Position numbers and translations under genes: made by a program. The notes under the pieces were generated by a model, which did no database searches, was not told the DNA's origin, and saw only the letters and a program-made list of their open reading frames with translations. DNA of 64,000 bases, from contig CM075651.1 in the NCBI GenBank assembly GCA_037953625.1, positions 66,202,501 through 66,266,500 of the forward strand, written 5' to 3'. Of the stretch, positions 22,844 to 32,685 are shown one piece after another. This DNA comes from Crotalaria pallida. Lineage: Eukaryota > Streptophyta > Magnoliopsida > Fabales > Fabaceae. Position 1 is the stretch's first letter. Each line of letters starts with the position of its first letter.

Positions 22844-23684
22844 CCTGACCTACCATTGTGGTCATCTTCATCCGAGTTATCCAATATAAAGTTCTCTGTC
22901 AACTTTGGATCCATCCCTGTCCCAACAAAAGCGTCTTCGGTGGAAGGACTAGATACATGAACTGGTGCATTTCCTTTCCCTTTGTCCATGATGGTATCTT
23001 CAATTGGGTTGTTGACAGGGTCTGTGACATCAGAGACATTCCCTGTGTTCGTGCGACCAGGGACATTAGTGTTGTGACACACAAGGACCTCCAACACTTT
23101 CACAGCAGCATTGGTATTGTCCAACTTCTTCTCTAATTCTTGGATATGTTTGGTCAAACCCTTCATATAATATTAAATCAGGGTTATATGACCCAATATT
23201 CCAGTTGATAAATTAAAATCACTAATAATCTAGTACTTCCTATATTAAAATCTCTATTAATCTAGTACTTCTTACAATACGAAACATTTGAAAAACTTTG
23301 ACCATAAAGACAGGAGAATTTATCTTTGAATAAATTTTGGTTAACAATATACAACATAAACACATTATAGGTAATTAGTTGTTAAAAAAATTTCTTTATT
23401 ACCTCAATCATAGCAAGCAATTCAGCTTTTGTTGGTTCGGGTGGGCCACTTTTCTCATATGAATCTTCCACTTCAAGTCCAGGTGACATGGGTTCCTGTG
23501 ATACTTCCTCTGGGTTGAGAAATTTCCTGTAACAAAGCAACATTCAAGTAAACCATTAACTTATATACGACTAAACTACGCATGAACGTGATAGCATTGG
23601 AGAGTTTGTTTTAATAACCTACCTGAAATCAATATTTGCTTCTAGTGAGTGGTGAAAATCCTGCTCACTGGCACCACTATCCAT

Positions 23685-24213
23685 CTCAAAGGAAAGAAAA
23701 GAAAAGGCCACCAACTCCTCCTCACAAATATGACCTTTCTTATAACACTTCTGATTAGCTAACTACGGTGACATAGAAGAAATAAATTTATCTAAGGTCC
23801 CAAGCAAACATTAAATGCCAATCACCAAAATTAGCACTTGGACCTACGAGTCTAAGCACAATGAACACAGAAAAGCTGATTTTTTCCATTTTTGTGCAAC
23901 ACATTGGAGAGACCACCATTCTGTATGCATTACACACACGTTAAGGTTTATATATACTAAATAATAACAAAAATCATGCAAGTACCTGAATTTAAAAAGA
24001 CTTAATTAAATAACATTTTCAGAGTAAATAGATAACTTAATGAAGTAGATCCCCCACGTAATTATGAGATTATTATTACATAACCTAATTCAAACAGTAC
24101 AGATAATAAAGCAACATAAAGTTCACTCCAAAAGGTCAGATTTACTATTGCTAAAGCTAAATGTCAAACATAATTCAAACATATAATAATAACAATGGGA
24201 ACAAGTAGCAAGC
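23685..24213. other. Gap between the two minus-strand genes
   Basis: AT-rich, no open coding frame. It would hold the 3' flank of the RNase H1-N gene and the promoter and leader of the Ulp1-like gene. Confidence 0.5.
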
Positions 24214-25063
24214 CTAAGTGCAACCAAGCTTCCCCTTCAACATACGGATCTCTTCTTTCAATTGAGCATTCTCAACTATGAGATCAAAATTCTCAGACTC
24301 CAAACACTTTACATAATGTTTCTGATTTTTAATGTTGTAATAATTGAAATCCAAAATCTTCTTCCCATGTAATTCAAGTACCCTTCTCATCATAATCAAT
24401 GCAGCATCTTCCCTAGCATACCAATCGTTTGCTGCAAACCGTCCCATGCATAGAGGGGTCTCTCCAATTAATGAGCTATTGATTATAGCATAATATCTGC
24501 AATACAGTATTCCACCATGGGTGATATTGTCATGCCTCTTGTAAATGGGGTCAGTGTTGCCTAAAGTCTGCGTAATTCGTTGCAACCACTCTTGCATGCT
24601 AAAATTCAAAATTCCACAGTCACTCTCATGTTCCTCAGCAAACTCTATTGTAGACGTTTTCCCTTATACCATGAAATTGAAAATCAATAAGCAAGTGTTT
24701 TATCTCTGTTGGACATAATTTAAATCAAATATGAAAGAACTACAAATTACCTTCATCATTGTTAATATACTGAGGTTCAATTGAGGACATTACATCTGCT
24801 AATTCATCAAGTGATATGTTGGTGTCAGCTTTAGACGTTTGAGCTTGGCACTTAGATGACGAACCATAAGACCCTGATCTTCTTCGATTAGAAGCTTCAA
24901 TTTTCGATCTTTGGTACTCCTCCAATGTTGCATACGCCATATCTTCCGATGGATATTTCTTGTAAAGGCATCCGCTAAATCCATCAACCTGTACCTTACA
25001 CTTCTCCCATGAATCATAAATTCCATGTCTTCGACCCTCGAAGACAACGTATCGAGTACTCAT
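24214..25063 (-). CDS. RNase H1 N-terminal (viroplasmin-type) domain protein
   Basis: Two exons, 25063-24751 and 24662-24214, with a GT..AG intron in phase 1, give an intact 253-aa protein. Residues about 4-48 match the RNase H1 N-terminal/caulimovirus viroplasmin-type domain (YVVFEGRRHGIYDSW, FSGCLYKKY, AYATLEEY). In known proteins this small fold binds RNA-DNA hybrids or dsRNA. A Ser/Arg-rich linker follows. The middle (NFSMQEWLQRI.., CMGRFAANDWY..) I do not recognise. The C-terminus (LESENFDLIVENAQLKEEIRM) is a predicted coiled coil. No RNase H catalytic domain is attached. I chose the ATG at 25063 because the domain starts immediately after it; an in-frame ATG at 25099 is possible. It lies about 530 bp upstream of the Ulp1-like gene on the same strand, which suggests the two travel together. 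Expression is unknown. Confidence 0.72.
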
Positions 25064-25342
25064 GCAATATGTGAGTTGTTGGTTCTGTGTCACATGCAAC
25101 GAAGAAGAGTGTATATGTTATATATGAATTGTTGGTGATTGTCACGTGCATGTCATAGCAGTGGCAGCAATCTTTAACTTATCACGTGAATAAATTGTGA
25201 CAAAGAATATATTCCATGTTTAAAAGCTATGGCTACATGCCAGACATTTAAAGACAACATTAAGTTATAAGTACTAATTATTACCTGTAATTGAAAAATT
25301 AAAGCACAATAAAATAAGATTGAGTAACTAATTTTCATAATA

Positions 25343-25637
25343 CTCCATCCGGTCATATATATAGTTCACATTTTAGAAAGTTTTCTTGGTCCTAATTATA
25401 AGTCACTTTATATTTTCTATGCATCATTTACAAATTTGTCTCTTTTCTGCCCTTATTAAAAGCGTTGACTATCTATGTGTTTTTTGTTGTTCATTAATTA
25501 CTGGGAATTTTCCAAGAAAAGTTAAGGGGGTAAAATTGTAATGTTACAATATATTCTCATAGAATTCATAAAACCAAACACTTTCCTTGGTATGTATAAT
25601 TTGGTTAATTATACCCTATAATAAGGACCGGAGGTAG
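25343..25637. mobile_element. Stowaway-type MITE, copy 2
   Basis: Termini CTCCATCCGGTCA and GGACCGGAGGTAG are imperfect inverted repeats flanked by TA at 25341-25342 and 25638-25639. The interior (TTTTCTATGCATCATTTA, GTAATGTTACAATATATTCT) is shared with copy 3 at 27268-27562. 295 bp, non-coding. It lies 280 bp upstream of the RNase H1-N gene start and may affect its promoter. Confidence 0.88.
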
Positions 25638-25639
25638 TA

Positions 25640-27265
25640 ACTTATTACAACAGTAATGGTAAAATCGTTATTACTCATATAATTTTTTAATTATTTGTTA
25701 CCGGTTCACAATGGGTTGTAATGTTGATAGTGACATTTAATTTTTTTTAAAATTTGATAGTGACATTACCTTCTTGTAGCTGGCCACACTACCATAATAA
25801 AGCCAACTTGGGCCAGCTTTGGCACTGTCACACGCAAAGTGACTGCTGACCAAAATCCAACTCTATGTGGCATGCTTTGCACGTCTACCAAGGACTAACT
25901 TCAAATATCACATTTGAACTGTGTAATCTACTCAACCAGAAAGTTGGGCCTTAGTTCACTACACCGAAACAAAAAATAGTTGGTGTTACACTTGCCTCGG
26001 TTTGGTTATAGTGCTAGTTGCATGTGTCGCTCGCTATTATAATCATGCAAACTTGAAGCTATATTTGTAATTTATTGTAAAGATACTAAGTGCAATTATG
26101 TGTTTAACTATTCTTCAATTTTCATTGTTATGAAATCATTTTACACTGAGGGTAAAATTGATTCTCAAATATCGACATTAAAAATTAAGTTGATAAGTAA
26201 ATAAGGACACTAGAAGTTCATTTTTCCAAAATTAATTTAATCTCATAGTACTTTTAAAGGAAATTGATAAAATAAGTAAAGAGCTATCAATTACACCAAC
26301 TCCTTCTTCTTCATTAAACATCTTTGTTGTTGATATGAGGTGCGATATTGATATATCAAAACTTATTTTTGATATTCCAAGTGAACCCACATCTCATATC
26401 TCCAGCTAAATTGTTTAATGAAGAAACAGGAGAAAGTGAAATCAATAACTATTTAGCAAAACATCAATTTTTATTAAAATTACTACTAGACATATTTGTT
26501 TGGTGTATGATTCCAGTATCCAAAAGTAATTCTCGAATATCGATATTTGAAAATCAATTTAAAACAATGAATTCAACCGATGTCCATCAACACCCCCTTA
26601 TACAATGATAGTCATACAATAATGACACCCCCTGATAATTAATTTTTTTTACTTTCGTAATATTTTAGGTGTAGTTTGCTAATATTTAACATACTTAATA
26701 ATAATTTAAAAAAATAAAATTAGATAAGTACTTAACTTAAGTATGAACAAGGGAATTCGGTAACACTTTGTGGCCTTCCTTATCAACAAAATCTTCAAGT
26801 CATTTGCATTTGCATTATCGAACTTGCCCAATTGGCCTGGCAGTAAACTAATAAAACTCGAGTAATTAAACAAAATTAGAGAGCATTTAAAATTATAGAA
26901 GTTTTATTTAATACCTTAGTGTGGCGAAACCAGCAACTCACCGTTGGGCTCACTCATGCAAGCATTCGAGCTTGTTTGTCAACCGTTAGTGCACTCTTGG
27001 AGACCTTGATTATGTTCATAAGTGAGGTCGTTTCCAGTGAGTAAGATGTGGCCATGGACATTGTCTTGTGTAATGTATATATATATATATATATTCAAGT
27101 TGGAGACTTGGTTGTTATAACAATAAATATATGTAGTTGAAGAATTAATTATGTTGGCAATTAGCAGGTCAAGATTTAATTTACATGCAACTACCGAAAA
27201 AGCTACCACCACAGTGGAGCGTTAATGAATTTATACATACTAACTTGTACACGTTAGCTGCATGG
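25640..27265. other. Intergenic, no gene recognised
   Basis: AT-rich DNA. A short TA microsatellite lies at about 27077-27095. Frames at 26348-26608 and 26979-27212 have no domain. GATATCGATATT-like pieces near 26170, 26345 and 26525 hint at a decayed repeat. Confidence 0.5.
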
Positions 27266-27267
27266 TA

Positions 27268-27562
27268 CTCCCTCCGGTCCTATATATAGGACATATTCTA
27301 GAAGCAATTTTTGGTCCTATATATAAGACATTTTGTATTTTCTATGCATCATTTATTTCTTTTTCTCTTTTTTGCCCTTATTAAATGCTTTGACTATTTA
27401 TGTGTTTTTTGTTGTTCATTAATGAGTGTGAGTTTTTCAAGAAAAGTTGAGAGGGTAAAATTGTAATGTTACAATATATTCTCATAGAATTCATAAAACT
27501 AACTACTTTTCTTGGTCCGAGGAATATAGTTAAGTATGTTTTATATATAGGACCGGAGGGAG
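27268..27562. mobile_element. Stowaway-type MITE, copy 3
   Basis: Perfect 13-bp termini CTCCCTCCGGTCC / GGACCGGAGGGAG, TA at 27266-27267 and 27563-27564, 295 bp. It has better preserved ends than copy 2 with a very similar interior, so it is the younger or less mutated copy. Confidence 0.92.
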
Positions 27563-27620
27563 TATATCAGTTGTTGGTTTTTTTAATGATGTCACGTATA
27601 ATTTTTCAAAGACAGGGGTG

Positions 27621-27763
27621 TACCTAGGGGTGTAAGTGGGTCAGAATTAATCCGCGAACCCGATAACCCCAAACCAACCCAATCCATATTTGAAGGGTTG
27701 GGTCGATTTAACGGGTTGTGTTGGTTTTTTATTTTGTAACCCAACCCGTTACACCCCTAGGTA
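27621..27763. mobile_element. Short inverted-repeat element (MITE-like)
   Basis: TACCTAGGGGTGTAA at 27621-27635 is exactly inverted at 27749-27763, and GGGTTGGGT/ACCCAACCC motifs lie inside. AGGGGTGTAA-type ends occur in hAT-like MITEs, but I could not fix an 8-bp TSD. Just right of it, CTCCCTCCCC (27767) and CTCCCTTCGG (27829) look like isolated MITE ends. Confidence 0.55.
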
Positions 27764-27769
27764 TACTCC

Positions 27770-28146
27770 CTCCCCATGTATTCCTGAATTAAAAAAATAA
27801 TAGAGACACCCTTCTCTTTAATTATAATATACTCCCTTCGGTATTATTTATAAGACCCTTCTGTGGGTATTTATTTTGGTAGTATTTGTAATACTCCTTT
27901 ATAATTATAGTTACATATTACAATTAGATAGTAATTATCATCATTTTTAATATTACAGTTATTTCTTTATTATTATTATTTTGGCAAAGAAAATAGAAAC
28001 TGAAACTTGGTTCCGTTAATTGTTAACAGACATTAGTGAAGATACATAGTTTTGGGTTGCAGGGAAAATAAACAAGTACTGAAAGCAGATAGTAAACAAC
28101 AACTGGTGAGGGGGAGGGGATATTCGTAATTGAACAGTAATGTAGA
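27770..28146. other. Intergenic, 3' flank of REM gene
   Basis: AT-rich, no gene seen. Confidence 0.5.
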
Positions 28147-29093
28147 TCATAGTGTGATTTTGCGGAATTCCAGCATTATTTGTCCAGCATGATTGAGGTA
28201 GACCTTAACTTCGCACTCATCGTCATCTGTGAACCCATTACAAACAGCAAATTTCTTTCACCCATTTGTTAAAAAGGAGGTGGATTGTGTGGGGACAGTA
28301 GACATTGTAACAAGAGTGGAATTATTGTGATGAATTAAAATAGCTTCATGCTCGTTCTTTGCACTGAGGTAGTCTTCAACATGAGATCGTGGCAATGGCT
28401 GAAATGTGAGATGAGAGAGTGAATTACGATTTCTTTAAAAGGAATTTAAAAAATAAGGGAATGCTTAAAAATGTTTTGATTATAACTTACCAATGAATCT
28501 GCATCTATCATGTAATCCTTAATTGTTATGTTGAAGGTTGGTGCGTCCTCCTCCTCTTCATTTGCAGACGGTTCTCAATGTTGTAAACATGTATTCAGGC
28601 AAGTGTAAAATAAAAGAGAATTATGGATGTCTCACCCAATAGAAGCTTTGGTGGATACTCAATCTCGTTGCAAGAATCAAATTCCCACGCTTTGACCATG
28701 AAGATGCAAGCGTCGGTGTACGTGAAGCACAACCATGCCTCATTTTCCAGCGAGAGATCGGAAACAAATTTGCTCCAACCGGTGTTTAGCCAATAGACAC
28801 GGTCGTGGCAATGGAGGTCGACATTCCAGGTTCGTTTACTGGGAACCTCGATAACAATCGGGTTCGGGTTAGAATCCCAAAACTGTTGCACAAATACAGG
28901 AGGGAGCTTCTAATAAACAAGACAGAGAGTGAAGAAATTAAAAGTTATCTAAAAAACTAGGAGAAAAGATGAAGTATATATGCAGATTTGTGAAGGTGTA
29001 TACCTCAGTTCCATCGTGGATGTTGTGTTTGCAAATGGAGATGATGAAGCTTCTATTATCTTTGGGAACCAATTTTGATATCGTGGTCGTCAT
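28147..29093 (-). pseudogene. Two-B3-domain (REM-type) gene with in-frame TGA at a conserved Trp
   Basis: Four minus-strand exons join with consistent phase: 29093-29004 (phase 0 out), 28909-28636 (phase 1), 28573-28491 (phase 0), 28398-28147; 233 codons including the final TGA. Residues ~10-115 form a B3 DNA-binding domain (KLPPVFVQQFWD, NTGWSKFVSDLSL, LCFTYTD). An acidic linker (EEEED) follows, then a second B3-like domain whose core reads TNG-stop-KKFAVCNG. B3 domains have GW(K/R)xF here, and the tandem relative at 32686-33670 has GWRFF, so TGA (28260-28258) replaces Trp. The frame is open again to 28147. Without readthrough the product loses the end of the second B3 domain. REM proteins are plant nuclear DNA-binding factors, often expressed in meristems. 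Exon number and phases match the neighbour exactly, so they are tandem duplicates. Confidence 0.82.
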
Positions 29094-29574
29094 GAGATGG
29101 CTTGAGAAACAGAATTCGTTCAGGCAGGTGGGGTTGGTTAAAGCTGCTTCTTATGGTTGTTGATGATGGAGGAAGAAAGATTACCTCCGCCGTTTTGGTG
29201 AAGAAGTGCGGGTGGAGGGTATTTAGCAGCTCAGGGTTAGGGCTTCCATGAAAGTAAGGGTTGGGCCTGGTTCGAATGGTGGGCCTTGATTATGGGACTT
29301 TGTTGAGTAAAAGTGATACCTGAAAGGGGTCTCACATGCAAAAGCACAAACGAAATTTATATTCAGCACTGTCATCACCCAAACTTTAGCACAAACACAA
29401 TTTATATAACCAATAAAAATTGATTCGCAATAAAATTGAATAAGTCATTAACATTCAAACGCAATAAAATCTGCACAGTAAACATGTTCAACTAATAACT
29501 ATTGTTTCGCCCTCTCGTCGTGCCACTGGTAATAGAGGGGTATACAGTCTTAGCCTATCGGATATGATCGTCTC
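29094..29574. other. Intergenic, promoter side of the REM pseudogene
   Basis: No gene recognised. The plus-strand frame 28969-29163 is the antisense shadow of REM exon 1. Confidence 0.55.
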
Positions 29575-29702
29575 TCACGCTCCTGCTCCCTGTGTAAAAT
29601 GCGTACGCCAAAGTTGATACATCGGAGGCAAAGGTGATCCTTTTCGTAGCTTGACCTGTGTTCCATGAGCAATTGCAATAATTATGAACTTGAACCAATA
29701 AC

Positions 29703-29736
<34 letters not shown>

Positions 29737-30851
29737 CACATAAATTTGTTCTAATGATGTTGAATATAAACTACCTGAACGAAATGATCATTTTTGACAG
29801 TCTGTCCAATCCCCCATACACGAACATCTACAGGAGGCGCTGTGTGGTGCGGAAGGAACGTGATGCATGCGCCAGTGGTTAAACTTGGAATAAAAACCAC
29901 TACAACGTTGTACCTTGAAGCAATAATGCATCCCATATCTGGAAAACATAATCACTTTTCCTTTCCTTCACAGCGTGTGGATACATCAAGGCAACTCAGT
30001 GTAGCATCATACTCACGTATTCCCCCCAAAAGTGAAATGTATAACTGGCGATGGTCTTTCATTTCATTCATCAAATCAAGACGAATTAAATTATGGTTAT
30101 CCTCCATTCCGTGGCGATACATTGAAATGGCACGGAAGCCACAATTGCCATCGCCGATAACGTCATGTACCACCTCAATGTAAGGGTCCAATTCATGATG
30201 GGGGACAAACCCAGTATTACTGCGTGTGCGTAACCGAGATCGATATTTTGGACTTGAACTTGTTGGACCTTGGGAAGGTAGGCAAGTGTGTGAATCTTCT
30301 CTTCCTAATTCGATGATCTCATCATCGACGTTTGTATCTACTTCCCCTAATTCATCGCGCAACGTATCATCCAATATGGATTCGTTGACAACCTTGCTAA
30401 TCGCTTCCGATACGAGGGGAAGTCCAATACAATGATACTTGAAAGCCCCACCCTCCACAGGTTCCACGCGGGAATCGTACGGGAGATGGTTGTGTATTCC
30501 ACAGTTCACCACTAAGGACCAATTTTGGGGTTCCTTTGCACTTGCAGCAATGGTGAATGGACATCCGGCTTTCTTTGATCTAATTCTATTTATCCCACTT
30601 GATATATTACCAGGTTTTAAAAAACCACCCCTTTCACATCCAAACTGTACCCTATGTCTTCTACCTGAGTCGGACCTAACAATCTTCAAAACAAAACCTT
30701 GCTCAAGACCAACCCTTTTAACAAATGTCACAACCTCCTCACGGGAAACAAATGTATGACCGGGGCAGAAGGAATTCCCGTAGTCCGGAAATCCTATCTG
30801 AATATTATCCATGTTGTGCACATCACCTAGCTCCTCATCTTTGCTATCCAT
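29575..30851 (-). pseudogene. FAR1-type DNA-binding domain fused to OTU protease domain, in-frame TGA
   Basis: Exon 1 30851-29775 (phase 0 out) and exon 2 29655-29575 give 385 codons plus a stop, all in one frame, except for TGA at 29954-29952 (codon 300). Residues ~25-125 form a FAR1-like zinc DNA-binding domain (FVSREEVVTFVKRVG, KKAGCPFTI, HNHLPYD). Residues ~228-350 form an OTU cysteine protease-like domain with GDGNCGFRA (catalytic Asp/Cys) and DHFVQV (catalytic His) just before the splice. The TGA lies in KEK-stop-LCFPDMG, where related FAR1-OTU proteins as I recall them have Trp (..KWxxxPDMG). As written the protein stops before the catalytic His. The conserved OTU C-terminal half after the stop suggests a recent nonsense mutation. 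Proteins of this type occur in plant genomes, often transposon-related. It is located between two REM genes on the same strand. Confidence 0.8.
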
Positions 30852-31830
30852 TAAAACTGAAAATTTTCAAAAAACTACACACAACCTTTTAAAAACTATA
30901 AGATGCCTGATCACGTAACAATCAGATGGAGACAGAATAGATTCAAATAATCTAGTAATAAAGCGTAATAAGTGGGGTTCACTATTTAATATTTATTCAG
31001 TTCCTTGCTTAATGGTTATGATATGAGCATGAATGGTGCTGACATACAAAAACTCTGACTTCAAAAAACAGACGTGTTCAACGTACAGAAAAATAATTCA
31101 AATCATAGATTACAGAAATAACACAGGATGCAACTGAGTAGTGCGAAATCCCCAACCGAACTTAAAATTAATAAAAGCCGTAAATTAACCCTATTTTAAT
31201 AATAGCACCAAATGAACCCTAATTTCGTAATAGCCGAAATTAAATTTCGCCAGCAAACCCTAATTTCATTAATTCCCCAAATGAACCCTAAATTGGTAAT
31301 TGTCCCAATTACAAATTTGTTACCAAAAGTAGAAACAACTGTAACACATGCAAAAGAAAAGATGTAGAATATATTTAAATGTCCCCCCGAGAATAACAAA
31401 TGACAAGAAGAGATATTGAATAATAATTTATGGTCCCCCCTATCTTGACAGATCTATGGAAGAAGATTAATTTATTAAACACTTACCGAAGAGTGGAACC
31501 CAATGAAGACACAATACTGTATCAGCTTTTTGCGTGTGTCGCAACTCCGACGCTTGCGGCGCAGCTTCTTCGGTCTGGTTCGGACGATTCGAACCCCACG
31601 CGCAGGAGGCGCTCTTCGATGGTGATGTACACAACGAGTGAGAGATAAAGAGAGTGTGTGGGTGGTGGAGCCTTCGTTGATCAGAGTGTGAGAACAACAG
31701 AAGTTAGTTACAGAATGAGACGGTGGTAACACATGAGTGGGAGTAAAGGGTTATCAACAGATTATTTTTAAATTTATTTTATTTTCATTTCATATTAAAT
31801 TTTTTTTTTTTGCAATATAAATTAATTTAT
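30852..31830. other. 5' flank of FAR1-OTU gene, no further gene
   Basis: Repeated AACCCTAATTT / CCAAATGAACCCTAA units (31190-31300) recur three times, with weak plant telomere-motif similarity. Minus and plus frames at 31430-31732 overlap each other and show no domain; part may be a 5' untranslated exon. Confidence 0.45.
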
Positions 31831-31960
31831 TAACGTGTGGGGTACACTTCATTACTGTGTGGGGTACACTTGACTAATTTAATTACAGTTTGGGGCTCAG
31901 CTGATTAACATTATTAACGTGTGTGGTTCACTTCATTAACGTGTGTGGTTCACTTCACTA
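31831..31960. repeat. Degenerate mini-array of the satellite motif
   Basis: Five diverged units of the form (A)ACGTGTGGGGTACACTTCATT / GTGTGTGGTTCACTTCATT. They share GTGTGGGGTTCACTT with the large satellite starting at 34174, but with 22-31 bp spacing and more divergence. It lies between the FAR1-OTU gene and the intact REM gene. Confidence 0.75.
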
Positions 31961-31967
31961 CGATTAG

Positions 31968-32415
31968 TTTCTTAACTTCATCTCTAAGGGTTAAGGATAG
32001 GAATCTAAAAAATATAAGTATAACCATTAACAAATGTGATTATAATTGATTTTTTTATCCTCATCTACAAAGTACGAAAATTTGAAAACAAAAATAAACA
32101 TGTTGTAAAAAAATATACATATATATATATAATTATATATATATATATATATAATTATATACATATAGTTCTTTTTATTTAAAATTCCACACCATAAACG
32201 TGTTGTTTTTTTTTATTTTTTTTATAAAAAAAAAATCATACCTTTCATGTTTGGCAAGAAAAAAAACAATAAATTTAATTAAAAATTATGATAAAGTTAT
32301 TATAAAAAAGTTATTTGGAAAATATTCTTTACCCAAAAAAAATTAAGATAACCATATCTTTTGTGGTTACAATTGGTTTCTTAGCCTCATCTCAAAGGGT
32401 TAAGGATAAGAATCT
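31968..32415. repeat. 39-bp direct repeat pair, 409 bp apart
   Basis: TTTCTTAACTTCATCTCTAA with the next 19 bases (31968-32006) recurs with five differences at 32377-32415. A TA microsatellite with TAATTATA arms (32109-32164) lies between. Possibly ends of a decayed insertion. Confidence 0.6.
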
Positions 32416-32685
32416 CAACAGTATAAAGGTGTTGTTATGTTTGTTATTTTTTTTAAAAAAAAAACATAACTTTGATGTTTTGCCAAAAAAAAATCATTAC
32501 TTTGAAAAAAAATACATGTTTCTCAAATGACAAGAAATGCAACAAATGTTTCATCAAATAACATCATAGGATCCAAAATAGACATAGTTACATCAAATAG
32601 CACCATAGCTTTAAATAGAAGATAGTCTAAGAAATGCAACAAATGTTTCAGAATAAACAACATAATATAATTTGGTTTGGAAATA

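Larger units (their letters stand above)
11010..23684 (-). pseudogene. Ulp1/C48-like gene lacking catalytic His and Cys, split by a retrotransposon
   Basis: Eleven exons on the minus strand join at GT/AG sites: 23684-23623, 23526-23403, 23160-22844 continued at 12861-12801, 12690-12491, 12401-12304, 12213-12129, 12027-11941, 11865-11779, 11678-11544, 11439-11318, 11232-11010. All phases agree except exon 3/4, which is off by one base (or a TGA is retained with an alternative acceptor). The predicted protein is about 533 aa: an acidic N-terminus, a coiled coil (TKHIQELEKKL), a basic Ser/Pro linker, then a C-terminal Ulp1-like fold with IYVPIKYEG, WYLMVL, YQLD and SGVWMLKW. The family's His (HWxL) is replaced (GIWYL) and the Cys (DCG) reads NSG, so protease activity is unlikely. 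An Athila-like element sits inside exon 3 between ..GRSG and TPNF... Similar Ulp1-like domains occur in some MULE and CACTA transposons. Confidence 0.78.

Noticed and set aside
28147..30851. UGA read as Trp (alternative code or programmed readthrough)
   Set aside because: The intact Gag-Pol and REM genes use TGG for Trp, and Gag-Pol, REM and FAR1-OTU models end in TGA or normal stops; nonsense mutation is simpler.
31190..31300. AACCCTAA-like units as an interstitial telomere repeat
   Set aside because: Only a few irregular units mixed with other sequence; not a tandem (CCCTAAA)n array.
31430..31732. Overlapping frames on both strands
   Set aside because: No recognisable domain and mutual overlap; at most untranslated exon or promoter sequence.
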